A stretch of 64,000 nt of DNA from Clostridia bacterium. Its GTDB lineage: Bacteria; Bacillota; Clostridia; Christensenellales; Aristaeellaceae. The notes beneath the pieces are model-generated. The model searched no databases, had not been told where the DNA came from, and worked only from the letters and a program-made list of their open reading frames with translations. The DNA is taken from assembly GCA_017512985.1 (NCBI GenBank), contig JAFWEJ010000001.1, positions 1 through 64,000 on the forward strand, read 5' to 3'. The position numbers and the translations under genes are program-made. Shown here piece after piece: positions 1 to 8,656 of this stretch (position 1 is the first letter of the stretch; each line of letters opens with the position of its first letter).

Positions 1-50
1 AGAGGAAGACAAGGACGACGGAGCGAACCTGCCTGAATATGTTCACCATT

Positions 51-166
51 TCCGGTGGTGATAACGAAGGGGTCACACCTGTTCCCATACCGAACACAGA
101 AGTTAAGCCCTTCAGTGCCGATGGTACTTGGCTGGTAACGGTCCGGGAGAGTAGGTCGCCGCCGGA
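51..166 (+). rRNA. rrf: 5S ribosomal RNA
   Basis: The segment has the conserved 5S core (CCGAACACAGAAGTTAAGCC near 90-109) and complementary ends: TCCGGTGG at 51-58 pairs with CCGCCGGA at 159-166. Its length of about 116 nt is normal. Bases 1-50 are probably the 23S-5S spacer of an rRNA operon whose upstream part lies outside the window. The ends are accurate to a few bases. Confidence 0.95.
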
Positions 167-174
167 TTCCATAT

Positions 175-249
<75 letters not shown>

Positions 250-254
250 AAAAG

Positions 255-279
255 CCTGGTCGAAAGACCAGGTCTTTTT
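255..279 (+). terminator. Rho-independent terminator of the rRNA/tRNA transcript
   Basis: A perfect 7-bp stem, CCTGGTC (255-261) with GACCAGG (266-272), closes a GAAA tetraloop and is followed by TCTTTTT. It lies 5 nt after the tRNA-Asn CCA end. Confidence 0.93.
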
Positions 280-595
280 GTATCCCCAGGAGGAATCTTA
301 TTAACATGAGCTTCCAACGGACTGCGTCCGTCAGGGCTCTCCCTGGTTCGAACCCTTCCGCAACCTCAGTCGGCGCAGCGGGCATCGCTGGCGCATCAGC
401 CCTCTGCTTGCGCTCAGGTCGCTTCCTGCTTTGCAGGACAGCCCACCGGGCTGCCGCTTCCTTCGCTCCCCTGGGGAGCACAAAGACCGGATCAGGACTG
501 AATTGTTTTGCCGGAACCCTTTTCTGATAAGGGTTCTTCTGGTATAATGACGATGAACATGAGACAAAGACAACTGAATCGGGGAGGAAGCTGAT
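280..595. other. Gene-free stretch with tRNA-like and palindromic fragments; promoter at its right end
   Basis: I see no convincing gene here. At about 341-360 there is a T-arm-like string (GGTTCGAACCC) whose flanks do not form a proper T stem, which suggests a decayed tRNA fragment. Several short perfect hairpins follow (CCTGC-TTT-GCAGG, AGCCC-ACC-GGGCT, CTCCCC-TGGGGAG). An 8-bp inverted repeat GAACCCTT/AAGGGTTC at 514-536 sits just before a TATAAT box at 543-548 and overlaps where the -35 would be, so it could be an operator or a weak terminator. Confidence 0.5.
543..548 (+). promoter_or_regulatory. -10 box of the 596-1924 gene
   Basis: A perfect TATAAT lies 48 nt before the ATG at 596. 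No good -35 is visible 17 nt upstream (TTTTCT), and that region falls within an inverted repeat at 514-536, so activator dependence or repression is possible. Confidence 0.55.
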
Positions 596-1924
596 ATGAA
601 AAAGGCAGTAATCCGTCTGTTGGTACTGGCACATTTGCTGGCGCTGGTATACAGTATTTCCTGCGCGTTGGCGGACAACGGGGACTGGACCTGCCCGAAC
701 TGCGGCCAGGCAGGAAACATCGGAAACTTCTGTTATAACTGCGCGGCGCCCAGGCCGGCCAGCGGTGAATGGACCTGTCCGAGTTGCGGGCAGGCGGGGA
801 ATATCGGCAACTTCTGTTACAACTGCGCGGCACCCAGGCCGGGATCAGAGGAAACGGCCGCTGCAAATACGCAACCCGTGGACGAGCACCTGGAGCAGAT
901 CCCCGGGGAAAACGACAAGGTAAAGATCTGCGTGCAGGAAGCGGTGGCTTCCGCATATATCGATAACCGCGACAAGTGGCTGCCGTCTCATGTGATCGAC
1001 GGGGACCAGAGCACCTGCTGGCAGGTTTCCGACAAGAAGGGCCTGAAGGGCAAGATCTGGATCCAGCTGAACATCGGATCGGACCAGACTGTGGATGAAA
1101 TCTGGATCAAGAACGGTTTCTGGGGCCACAACACGGAAGGAATCGATCAGTATTATATGAATTCCAGGCCGAAGGATATCAAAATCGAGTTCCAGTATGC
1201 CGGCGAGAGCTCCTTCCGGGATGCGTTTACCCATACGCTGCGGGACGAGGTTTTCACAGACTGGCAGAGAATCTCCCTGAACACCCGGCATGAGCGGGTG
1301 ACGGCGGTGAAGATCTGGGTCCAGTCCAAATATAAGGCGAACCAGAAAAAGTTTGTTCACGATATCTGCTTATCCGAAGTTATGCTGGTGAAATATGCAC
1401 CGGCGTCTTCCGCGAAGCCTGCAGCTACAGAAAAAGCCGAAACGCTCTATGAGACCCGGCCGGAAATCTCCGGCGCGAAGCTGCTCGATAAGATTGCGAC
1501 CAGGCAGGGTCCCGGTACCCAGTACGCGGAGACCCATACTTACTTTGGCGACAACTGGGATACCCAGCGGCTGCCGGTGCTGAAGAAAGCCTGGAACAAG
1601 AAAAACGGCGCCTGGTGGGTGCAGCTAGAGTTCAGCTACCAGGGTGTTCCGCGCAGGCTTTGGACCGGCGCGAAGCGGGTAGATGTGGACCTGGACAAAG
1701 TGAAGGATGACAGGAAGCGGGGGTTGGTGCATGTGGAGCCGACGAAGGCGTATGCCGGTCCGGGCGTTAAGTATTATGAACTGGGAGAGGTTCTGTTTTA
1801 TGAAGACGAGGTCGATTGGTACGATCGGGAAAGCGGATTTGTGGAAATTGATTATTACGATGTGAACCGCGAAATCCAGCGCCGTGTCTGGGTGCCGGAA
1901 AGCGCTGTGTCCAACTGGCACTGA
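596..1924 (+). CDS. Secreted protein: two zinc ribbons, discoidin-like domain, SH3-like repeats
   Basis: This 442-residue protein starts at an ATG behind GGGGAGGAAG. A signal peptide covers about residues 1-26. Two nearly identical 24-residue zinc ribbons follow (31-54 and 59-82), each with a CPxC...CYNC cysteine set. Residues about 105-265 resemble a discoidin/F5-8-type galactose-binding domain (SHVIDGDQSTCWQV, WIQLNIG). The C-terminal part looks like two bacterial SH3-type units (RQGPGTQY; AYAGPGVKYYELG). Zinc ribbons are usually cytosolic, so finding them after a signal peptide is unusual. I infer a cell-surface carbohydrate- or wall-binding role; no catalytic motif is visible. Confidence 0.8.
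   Translation: MKKAVIRLLVLAHLLALVYSISCALADNGDWTCPNCGQAGNIGNFCYNCAAPRPASGEWTCPSCGQAGNIGNFCYNCAAPRPGSEETAAANTQPVDEHLEQIPGENDKVKICVQEAVASAYIDNRDKWLPSHVIDGDQSTCWQVSDKKGLKGKIWIQLNIGSDQTVDEIWIKNGFWGHNTEGIDQYYMNSRPKDIKIEFQYAGESSFRDAFTHTLRDEVFTDWQRISLNTRHERVTAVKIWVQSKYKANQKKFVHDICLSEVMLVKYAPASSAKPAATEKAETLYETRPEISGAKLLDKIATRQGPGTQYAETHTYFGDNWDTQRLPVLKKAWNKKNGAWWVQLEFSYQGVPRRLWTGAKRVDVDLDKVKDDRKRGLVHVEPTKAYAGPGVKYYELGEVLFYEDEVDWYDRESGFVEIDYYDVNREIQRRVWVPESAVSNWH
686..841 (+). repeat. Tandem duplication coding for two zinc ribbons
   Basis: Two 72-bp units (686-757 and 770-841) occur with an 84-bp period inside the 596-1924 gene. They encode almost the same 24 residues; the only residue change I see is Asn to Ser in CPNC/CPSC. 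Synonymous differences show the duplication is not brand new. Confidence 0.85.
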
Positions 1925-1938
1925 TAATTTGAAGGCAT

Positions 1939-1975
1939 GCGCCCGCTCCGTGAAGGAGCGGGCGCTTCTTTTTCT
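1939..1975 (+). terminator. Terminator after the zinc-ribbon gene
   Basis: A perfect 11-bp GC-rich stem (GCGCCCGCTCC, 1939-1949, with its complement at 1955-1965) is followed by TTCTTTTTCT. Confidence 0.92.
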
Positions 1976-2115
1976 GTGAAATCATCGGATCTCCGTGTCG
2001 ATCTTGGAACGGTTTCGGGAGCGCGGGCCTGATCAAAGATCAGGCTGAAACAGTTTTTCTGGAAATTTCAGCGGTTTCATGAGATAATGCACGAAAGAAA
2101 CGGAGGGAAACAGAT

Positions 2116-2685
2116 ATGCTGAGTCTGGAACGGGCGGCAGAACTGAACGGAACGATGGTGCAGGATGAGCATCTGATCATCCATGCGAAGAATGTAAGCT
2201 ACGCCATGGGCGCCATGGCAGCGCACTTCGGCGAGAACGCGGAACACTGGCAGGCGGTGGGCCTGCTGCACGACTATGACTATGAAAAATATCCGGAGGA
2301 GCACCTGCAGCATACCCGAGAACCGTTGCTGGAAGCCGGCGTGGATCCGGAGGACGTGCGGGCGATCATGAGTCACGGCTGGGGCATCTGTACAGATGTG
2401 AAGCCGGAAACAAACATGGAAAAAAGCCTGTTTACCGTGGACGAGCTGACAGGGATCATCCAGGCCTGTGCCCGGATGCGGCCGAATGGGATCAAAGACC
2501 TGGAGATCAAAAGCTTCATGAAGAAATACAAGGACAGGAAATTCGCGGCCAAATGTGACCGGGATCTGATCCAGAAAGGCTGCGACCTGCTTGGCATGGA
2601 AGTGCGGGACGTTGCGGAGATCTGCATTGAAGGGATGAAACCGCACGCGGCGGAGATCGGCCTGGAAGGCACAGGCGCGGAATAA
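2116..2685 (+). CDS. HD-superfamily hydrolase
   Basis: This 189-residue protein is led by GGAGGGAAACAGAT. It shows the HD metal-binding pattern: an early His in the first helix (about His23), the HD pair in VGLLHDYDYE (about 51-52), then SHGWG, matching the predicted-hydrolase branch of the HD superfamily. Such proteins are metal-dependent phosphohydrolases, but the substrate is not readable from sequence. It stands alone between two terminators. A possible -10 (GATAAT, 2083-2088) lies upstream without a clear -35. Confidence 0.85.
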   Translation: MLSLERAAELNGTMVQDEHLIIHAKNVSYAMGAMAAHFGENAEHWQAVGLLHDYDYEKYPEEHLQHTREPLLEAGVDPEDVRAIMSHGWGICTDVKPETNMEKSLFTVDELTGIIQACARMRPNGIKDLEIKSFMKKYKDRKFAAKCDRDLIQKGCDLLGMEVRDVAEICIEGMKPHAAEIGLEGTGAE

Positions 2686-2709
2686 AGGGACGTCAGGAAC
2701 AGATTTGCC

Positions 2710-2744
2710 GGCCGGAAGGAGATGCTGCCTTCCGGCCTTCTTCA
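2710..2744 (+). terminator. Terminator after the HD hydrolase
   Basis: The 10-bp stem GGCCGGAAGG (2710-2719) with CCTTCCGGCC (2728-2737) is followed by TTCTTCATT. It separates the HD gene from the acylation cluster. Confidence 0.82.
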
Positions 2745-2773
2745 TTGACATTCATGGGGGAAGTCTGTAAAAT
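2745..2773 (+). promoter_or_regulatory. Sigma-A promoter of the acylation cluster
   Basis: A perfect -35 TTGACA (2745-2750), a 17-bp spacer and TAAAAT (2768-2773) lie 43 nt before the ATG at 2816, directly after the preceding terminator. Confidence 0.9.
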
Positions 2774-2815
2774 CTAACCGGTTTCAGAATCGCAGAAACA
2801 GGAGGCCGCGACATA

Positions 2816-3799
2816 ATGAAAAGGCTTGCCGCTATGATATTGGCCGTTATACTGCTTTCAGGCAGCGCGCTGGCGGAAAAGGAGCTGTCCTTCAAAAAAC
2901 AGAAAGAAAGTATCCTGCTGATTGAAGGGGAGAACCGGCTGATCGAAGACGCCAACGAGGTATGCTCCGATGAGAAAATGAAAAAGCTGGTAGACGGTTT
3001 CAATGCGGCAATTGATGCGCTCCCGGAAGACAAGCCGCCCATCTATCTGTATCTTGCGGAATCATCACGCAGCCACCCGATCGCCCCGGAATTTGACGAG
3101 GATTCTCCCGGATATCTTTATCTGAAGGAAAACCTGCACGCAGATGTGTTTGATCATCTGAAGTATTCCACTTATGAACAGTTCTGCGATTATTTCTATA
3201 CTACGGATCATCACTGGAACTACAAAGGTTCCTATCAGGCGTACAAGGATATTGTCCGGATGCTTCTGGGCGAGGAAGAAGAAGTGCTTGTTCCGGCAGA
3301 GGAATTTGTCTGCAAACAGATTTTTAACGGATCCTATGCCCGCAGGCTCAGGATGCCTGTTTCCAAGGAAAAGTTTGTCATTTACCGCTTTGATCCGCTT
3401 CCCGCGTATGCCTGTTATACGTCCGTCACCAACATGAAAAAAGGGAAGAAAAGCGCATACAGCCATTTTAACAATTACCTGAAAGGGGACATTAAAAATG
3501 GCAAGTATGCCAATCACTATGCGCAGTGTTACGGCGGAGACAACGGATTCCTGCTCTTTACGAGCGAGAAGCACAAGGACCGTGTGCTGCTGCTGATCGG
3601 CAATTCACTGAGCAACGCGGTGAAAACGCTGCTGACCGAGCACTACGGCCTGATCGTCTATGTGGATCCGCGTTCCTATAAAAACAAAACGCACAAAGAC
3701 TTCTCCCTCAGCGGAACCATCGAACAGTTCAACGTGAACCAGGTATTGTTCCTGGGAGATGTGAATCTCTTTATCTACGGGGATGTACCGAAGCCGTAA
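2816..3799 (+). CDS. Secreted DHHW-family protein (short form), AlgX/DltD-like
   Basis: This 327-residue protein has a signal peptide (about 1-20, ending ALA) and a DHHW motif at 131-134 within TTDHHWNYKGSY. It shares GSYAR, HYAQCYGGD and LLIGNS blocks with the next gene, which is about 90 residues longer. DHHW proteins belong to the SGNH-like group that works outside the membrane beside MBOAT acyltransferases, as AlgX/AlgJ do with AlgI. I infer a role in O-acylating a cell-surface polymer. RBS is CAGGAGG. It is the first gene after a strong promoter. Confidence 0.85.
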   Translation: MKRLAAMILAVILLSGSALAEKELSFKKQKESILLIEGENRLIEDANEVCSDEKMKKLVDGFNAAIDALPEDKPPIYLYLAESSRSHPIAPEFDEDSPGYLYLKENLHADVFDHLKYSTYEQFCDYFYTTDHHWNYKGSYQAYKDIVRMLLGEEEEVLVPAEEFVCKQIFNGSYARRLRMPVSKEKFVIYRFDPLPAYACYTSVTNMKKGKKSAYSHFNNYLKGDIKNGKYANHYAQCYGGDNGFLLFTSEKHKDRVLLLIGNSLSNAVKTLLTEHYGLIVYVDPRSYKNKTHKDFSLSGTIEQFNVNQVLFLGDVNLFIYGDVPKP

Positions 3800-3832
3800 G
3801 GCAGAGGAAACACCGTACAGGAGAAAGAAACG

Positions 3833-5077
3833 ATGCGTGACCAGGAGAAAAAAACCGGACGCTGGAAGCAATGGATACTGATTGCCCTTTTTTCCCTGCC
3901 TGTGCTGATGGTGCCGGCAGGGCTTTTGCGCGGGCAGCAGCAGGTATCCGAAACGGAGAACCGGACGCTTTCGCAGTATCCGGCGTTTTCGGTCAGCGCG
4001 TTTCTGGAAGTTGAAGTTCAGGACGATAAATCTCGGGTCGGTAAATTTCAAGGCGCGTTGGAGAAAGCACTGGGGGACCAGCTGCTTCTTTCCGGCGACA
4101 TCAAGGAATGGATGCAGGACGGGCACCTGGCGCTGCAGAAGGTTCAGAAACAGTTGCTCTATGCCGTGCAGCCCGGGCTGAAAGACGGCTATACCCAGAT
4201 TGCCGATGGGTATTATCATTACTCCGGAGAAGAAAACCGCATTGTGGAAAAACCGCGGGATTATCGGGAACACCAGGAACATCTGGACGCCATGGCGCGG
4301 CAGTTCCGCAGCATTCCGGACGTCCGGCTGTGCCTTTATTTTATTGAAAATTCACGGGTGATTGATTTTGATCATCCGGAAAAGGAAGACGAAGTCCTCA
4401 CGCGGGTCCTGGAGGCGTTCCGGCCGGACGCTTCGGATGTGTTCCGCGTTTCCGGCTATGAAGCCTATAAAGAAAATTTTTATCAGACAGATCATCACTG
4501 GAATTACAAAGGATCTTATGCGGGGTATCAGGCAATCCTTCGCATGCTGCATCCGGACAACTGGGAGACGATGCTGGCGGAACCGGAGGAAACGATTGAG
4601 CTGCCGGTGGTCTTTCAGGGATCCTATGCCAGGCAGACACATCTGCTGTGCGCGGACGAGCATTTCACGTTTCAGGCCTTCAGCCTGCCGGCCTGCCGGA
4701 CGGTGATCCAGGGCAAGAAAGGAAGCTACGGCCATCTGTCCCTGTATCAGCGCGGGAAGTATCCGACTGACAGCCTGCGGAACCATTATGCCTATTGCTT
4801 TGGCGGGGATTACGGCCAGATCGAATACGACTTCGGAGACGAAGGCCGCGGCAACCTGCTGCTGGTGGCGTCGTCCTATTCCAATCCCATCAACGCACTG
4901 ATCGCTTCCACATACGACCATACCTGGGTAGTGGATCTCCGGTATTACGAAGGCTGGGCAGGCAAGCCGTTTGATCCGGCGGCGTTCTGCGCGGAGCACG
5001 GGATCCGGGATGTTCTTCTGCTGGGAGACGCGCAGTTCTTCTTTGTGGATGAGGCAGAAAAGGAGGCGGCGGAATAA
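3833..5077 (+). CDS. Membrane-anchored DHHW-family protein
   Basis: The 414 residues begin with a basic N-terminus and one membrane segment (about 13-32), so the rest should lie outside the cell. The DHHW motif is at 220-223 (QTDHHWNYKGSY), followed by GSYARQ, HYAYCFGGDYG and LLVASSYSNP, parallel to the 2816 gene. The first half is the extra part missing from that paralogue. The stop codon overlaps the next start (TAATG), so translation is probably coupled to the MBOAT gene. I infer a partner or transferase in surface O-acylation. Confidence 0.87.
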   Translation: MRDQEKKTGRWKQWILIALFSLPVLMVPAGLLRGQQQVSETENRTLSQYPAFSVSAFLEVEVQDDKSRVGKFQGALEKALGDQLLLSGDIKEWMQDGHLALQKVQKQLLYAVQPGLKDGYTQIADGYYHYSGEENRIVEKPRDYREHQEHLDAMARQFRSIPDVRLCLYFIENSRVIDFDHPEKEDEVLTRVLEAFRPDASDVFRVSGYEAYKENFYQTDHHWNYKGSYAGYQAILRMLHPDNWETMLAEPEETIELPVVFQGSYARQTHLLCADEHFTFQAFSLPACRTVIQGKKGSYGHLSLYQRGKYPTDSLRNHYAYCFGGDYGQIEYDFGDEGRGNLLLVASSYSNPINALIASTYDHTWVVDLRYYEGWAGKPFDPAAFCAEHGIRDVLLLGDAQFFFVDEAEKEAAE

Positions 5078-6474
5078 TGGTTTTTTCCAGCCTGACTTTT
5101 TTGCTGCTTTTCCTGCCCCTGACGCTGCTGTGTTATTACCTGGCAAGGGGCGTGAAGGCAAGGAACCTGGTTCTGTGCCTTTTTTCCCTGGTATTCTATG
5201 CCTGGGGTGAACCGGTCTATGTCCTGCTGATGCTCGGATCCATCCTGTTCAATTACTGCATCGGCCTGGCGCTGGGGAAGACAGCGGGGAAAGGCGTGCG
5301 GCGGGCTCTGCTGGTACTGGCGCTGGCAGTTAATCTGGGTGCCATCGGCCTGTTCAAATACGGCAATTTCGTGCTGGAGAACCTCGGCCTGCTGTTCGGT
5401 CCGGGCCTGCCCCGGCTATCACTTGCGCTCCCGTTGGGCATCAGTTTCTATACTTTCCAGATCCTGTCCTACGTGCTGGATGTTTATCATGAAAAAACTC
5501 CGGTGCAGAGCAGCCTGCTGAGGCTGGCAACCTATATTGTGCTGTTTCCGCAGCTTGTAGCCGGTCCGATCGTGCGTTACGAGGAGATCCAGTCGCAGCT
5601 CCAGTCAAGGCGGGAGACGCTGGAGGACTTTACGGAGGGACTGCGCAGGTTTGCGATCGGCCTGGGGAAAAAAGTGATCCTCGCCAATGCGATGGCAGCC
5701 ATCGCCGATCCGATCCTGGACAGCGCGGTTCTGCCGCCCGGCTCGGCCTGGCTGGCTGCGGTCGCCTATATGCTGCAGATTTATTTTGATTTTTCCGGCT
5801 ACAGCGATATGGCCATCGGAATGGGGCGGTTCTTTGGCTTCCGGTTCAGTGAGAACTTCAACTATCCGTATGCCGCGGATTCAATCACGGAATTCTGGCG
5901 CCGCTGGCATATCTCCCTTTCCTCCTGGTTCCGGGATTATGTCTATTTCCCGCTGGGCGGAAGCCGGTGCAGCACGGCCCGGAACATCCTGAACCTGATG
6001 ATTGTATGGACGCTGACCGGGCTCTGGCACGGCGCGTCCTGGAATTTTGTGCTGTGGGGCCTGTATTACGGCGTGCTGCTGATCCTGGAAAAATATGTCC
6101 TGGCAGGACTGATCAGAAGACTGCCGAAGGTGCTGCGCCGCGTACTGACGCTGCTGGCGGTGCTGGCCGGCTGGGTGATCTTCCGCCAGACGTCGCTTCC
6201 GGCTATCGGGGAATGCCTGCGGGCAATGCTGAATCCGACGGCCGGCGGCCTGGGAAGCTATCTGGCCGCCAACGCCGGCGTGCTGGAAAACACGATCTGG
6301 CTGATTCCGGCCGTGATCGGCTGCTTCCCGCTGGGGAAATATCTGACCCGCCGTTTTTCAGGCCGAAAAGGGTTCGGATTGCTGCGGAGCGGATGGGCGC
6401 TGCTGGTCTGGCTGCTGTCATTATCGCTGCTGCTTGGCGCCACCTATAATCCGTTCATCTATTTCCGTTTCTGA
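5077..6474 (+). CDS. MBOAT O-acyltransferase (AlgI/DltB family)
   Basis: This 465-residue polytopic membrane protein has the MBOAT signature: FPQLVAGPIVRYEEI, then FDFSGYSDMAIGMGRFFGF, FWRRWHISLSSWFRDYVYFP and the catalytic-type His in LTGLWHGASWNFVLWG. Family members pass acyl groups from cytosolic donors to extracytoplasmic acceptors. Its start overlaps the preceding DHHW stop by one base. The substrate, such as an exopolysaccharide or teichoic acid, cannot be told from the sequence. Confidence 0.95.
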   Translation: MVFSSLTFLLLFLPLTLLCYYLARGVKARNLVLCLFSLVFYAWGEPVYVLLMLGSILFNYCIGLALGKTAGKGVRRALLVLALAVNLGAIGLFKYGNFVLENLGLLFGPGLPRLSLALPLGISFYTFQILSYVLDVYHEKTPVQSSLLRLATYIVLFPQLVAGPIVRYEEIQSQLQSRRETLEDFTEGLRRFAIGLGKKVILANAMAAIADPILDSAVLPPGSAWLAAVAYMLQIYFDFSGYSDMAIGMGRFFGFRFSENFNYPYAADSITEFWRRWHISLSSWFRDYVYFPLGGSRCSTARNILNLMIVWTLTGLWHGASWNFVLWGLYYGVLLILEKYVLAGLIRRLPKVLRRVLTLLAVLAGWVIFRQTSLPAIGECLRAMLNPTAGGLGSYLAANAGVLENTIWLIPAVIGCFPLGKYLTRRFSGRKGFGLLRSGWALLVWLLSLSLLLGATYNPFIYFRF

Positions 6475-6506
6475 TACGAAGAGACCGTACTGAAGGAGGA
6501 AGACAA

Positions 6507-7370
6507 ATGAGGAAAATACTGGCCCTGGCGCTGATTCTGGCGATGCTGCCTGCGGCGGCCCTGGCGGGGACGCCGGTGCATATCTGTGAAGGGGATGAAA
6601 CGGCTGCTGCGCTGGCGGAAATGATCCGGGGAGAAACGTCGGTTTGGGAAAATGAAGCCGAAGCGCTTGACAAGGCTGTGGAGCAGCCGGATACTGCCGC
6701 GCTGGTAACCCAGCAGGCGCTGATCCTGGGACTGCAGGGCTACAGCGAGGCGGAAGTGAAGACGGATATCCGGCTGCTGATGCCGCTGTGTGCGGATGAT
6801 CTGTATCTGGTCTGCTCAGAGGAAACAGCGGACGCCTGCGGAGTCCGTGACCTGCCTTCCCTGGTCGGATACCTGGCAGAAAACCCCTCGGAGTTGATGA
6901 TTATGCGCTGCTTTGAAGCAAGCGTGACGGATTACGCCGCGACAGAGGTGTTTGAGGCAGCGGAGTTCGGCTCGGACACTTTTGCCGACAGCGCGGACTG
7001 CGAAGAGAACCTGGAGACAGACGCCTTTGTGCTGGTCGCGTATACGGAGCAGGCGCTCCGGCTGGACGCAGAAGGCTATGTGGTTCTGGGCGCGCTGACA
7101 GCGGAGCGGACAGAGGAATATCCGGACCTGCCGTGCGCCGGGGAATGCGGCCTGCCCGTCTGTACCGGACGCGTCTGGGGACTGTACGCGGCCGCGGAGG
7201 GAGATCCGTCGGCGTTTGACCGCGAGGTAATCCGGAAAACGATGACAGAGGACAGGCTTGCCGAACTGCACTGCAGGCCGGTGGATGAGAAGGATTTTCA
7301 GCTGGAAAAGGAGATTAGCGATTATATTGATTATATGACGGCTGAAGGCCTCTTCTTCTATGAACAGTAA
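6507..7370 (+). CDS. Secreted solute-binding-like protein (weak TctC resemblance)
   Basis: This 287-residue acidic protein has a signal peptide (about 1-20, ALA/G) and no lipobox cysteine. RBS is GGAGGAAGACAA. A conserved-looking pattern (HICEGDET, DIRLLMPLCADDLYLV, LPSLVGYLAENP) loosely recalls the binding proteins of tripartite tricarboxylate transporters, but no transporter membrane genes are nearby. It is last in the acylation cluster and ends at a bidirectional terminator. The function is unknown and the TctC comparison is tentative. Confidence 0.6.
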   Translation: MRKILALALILAMLPAAALAGTPVHICEGDETAAALAEMIRGETSVWENEAEALDKAVEQPDTAALVTQQALILGLQGYSEAEVKTDIRLLMPLCADDLYLVCSEETADACGVRDLPSLVGYLAENPSELMIMRCFEASVTDYAATEVFEAAEFGSDTFADSADCEENLETDAFVLVAYTEQALRLDAEGYVVLGALTAERTEEYPDLPCAGECGLPVCTGRVWGLYAAAEGDPSAFDREVIRKTMTEDRLAELHCRPVDEKDFQLEKEISDYIDYMTAEGLFFYEQ

Positions 7371-7382
7371 ACGGCAGTGCCG

Positions 7383-7414
7383 AAAAAACGCTCCTCCTGG
7401 CGGAGGAGCGTTTT
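7383..7414. terminator. Bidirectional terminator between convergent genes
   Basis: The perfect 9-bp stem CGCTCCTCC (7389-7397) with GGAGGAGCG (7402-7410) is flanked by six A on the left and four T on the right, so it can end both the plus-strand 6507 gene and the minus-strand rubrerythrin transcript. Confidence 0.9.
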
Positions 7415-7427
7415 GTATCGTACCGGA

Positions 7428-7967
7428 TCAGTAGTTTTCCGCGGCGACTTCAAAGTAGGCCTGGGGATGGTTGCAGACGGGGCAGATGTCCGGCGCCCTG
7501 GTGCCGACGACGATGTGGCCGCAGTTGCGGCATTCCCAGATCTTGACCTCGCTCTTTTCAAAGACCTGCTGCATTTCGATGTTCTTCAGCAGGGCGCGGT
7601 AGCGTTCCTCGTGGTGCTTCTCAATGGCGGCGACGCCGCGGAATTTTTCGGCCAGTTCCGGGAAACCTTCTTCCTCGGCGGTCTTCGCGAAACCTTCATA
7701 CATATCGGTCCACTCATAGTTTTCGCCGTCGGCAGCAGCCGCCAGGTTATCGGTTGTGGAACCGATGCCCTTGAGCTCCTTGAACCACATCTTGGCATGT
7801 TCTTTCTCGTTTTCCGCGGTCTTCAGGAAAAGGGCCGAGATCTGCTCATAGCCTTCCTTCTTCGCGACGGAAGCGAAATAGGTGTACTTGTTGCGGGCCT
7901 GGGATTCGCCGGCGAAAGCGGCTTCCAGGTTCTTTTCGGTCTGTGTTCCGGCATAGGGATTTGCCAT
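7428..7967 (-). CDS. rbr: Rubrerythrin
   Basis: The protein has 179 residues, the usual length. The N-terminal four-helix diiron domain carries the ligands Glu21, Glu54 and His57 (ENEKEHAKM) and a second set near IEKHHEERY. The C-terminal rubredoxin domain has CRNCG and CPVCNHP. The enzyme reduces hydrogen peroxide in the cytosol of anaerobes using rubredoxin or NADH-linked donors. RBS AAGGAGG is well placed. It lies 32 nt after the membrane-protein gene on the same strand and probably shares its promoter at 8657-8686. Confidence 0.97.
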   Translation of the reverse strand: MANPYAGTQTEKNLEAAFAGESQARNKYTYFASVAKKEGYEQISALFLKTAENEKEHAKMWFKELKGIGSTTDNLAAAADGENYEWTDMYEGFAKTAEEEGFPELAEKFRGVAAIEKHHEERYRALLKNIEMQQVFEKSEVKIWECRNCGHIVVGTRAPDICPVCNHPQAYFEVAAENY

Positions 7968-7999
7968 GTCTGTTTCCTCCTTGTTGATGGTTTGTATGG

Positions 8000-8596
8000 T
8001 TATTCTTTTTCGGAATCGACGGTGAACAGCTGGAGGGAACGGCAGATGCTGCCGGTCTCCCCGCTGAGCGCGCGGGGCAGGAGCACGATATACAGCGCCC
8101 GGTCTGTGGCAACATGGATGCGGACGGCGTAGTCGTTCTCCATCCGGACGGAAGAGTTGCCGAAGAGCGCCGGGCCGGTATAGGGCATGAAGTGGTATCC
8201 GTCCTCCAGCAGTTCCAGCGCGTCTGCCGGCCAGACGGTACAGAGTTTGACGGGTTCGCCTTCCGGTGTCTGCCAGTTCAGGGTTGCGATCCGCCCGAAG
8301 CCGCCGTCGACCGCCGCGTCGGCGGAGGTGGCGGAAACGAAGGTCATGCCCGACCCGCTCATGAAACTCATGACCGGAGCCGGGAAAGAAGCAATCAGGC
8401 GGTGGAGGTCCTGTTCCTTCTCAACGGAGATCGCGGGACTGGCTTCTCCGGACGGCCGGTCCGCGGCGGAGGCAGGTGCCTCTTCCTGGGGCTTGGCAAT
8501 GATCAGCGATACGGCGAGCAGCGCCAGCAGGGCGACGGCGATTATGACTCCGATGAGCCGGAACAGGATCTTCCGGATCTTCTTTCCGCCAGCCAA
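8000..8596 (-). CDS. Single-pass membrane protein of unknown function
   Basis: I start this 198-residue protein at a TTG (8594-8596) preceded by AGAAAGGGGG with a 7-nt spacer. A longer reading frame opens at 8686, but that codon lies inside the -35 box of the promoter, so it cannot be on the transcript. A lysine-rich N-terminus leads into a membrane segment (about residues 11-35), then a Pro/Ala/Ser-rich linker and an extracytoplasmic domain. No known family was recognised. Its position before rubrerythrin suggests co-expression, perhaps in oxidative stress, but that is inference. Confidence 0.6.
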   Translation of the reverse strand: MAGGKKIRKILFRLIGVIIAVALLALLAVSLIIAKPQEEAPASAADRPSGEASPAISVEKEQDLHRLIASFPAPVMSFMSGSGMTFVSATSADAAVDGGFGRIATLNWQTPEGEPVKLCTVWPADALELLEDGYHFMPYTGPALFGNSSVRMENDYAVRIHVATDRALYIVLLPRALSGETGSICRSLQLFTVDSEKE

Positions 8597-8656
8597 GGAC
8601 GTGCCCCCTTTCTGTCCGGGTATGGAACGGCAGGGTTTTTGCCTGCGGTTTCGTTC

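Noticed and set aside
2027-2045. CCTGATC/GATCAGG hairpin before the HD hydrolase gene as a terminator
   Set aside because: The T run is 6 nt away and the gene before already has a strong terminator at 1939-1975.
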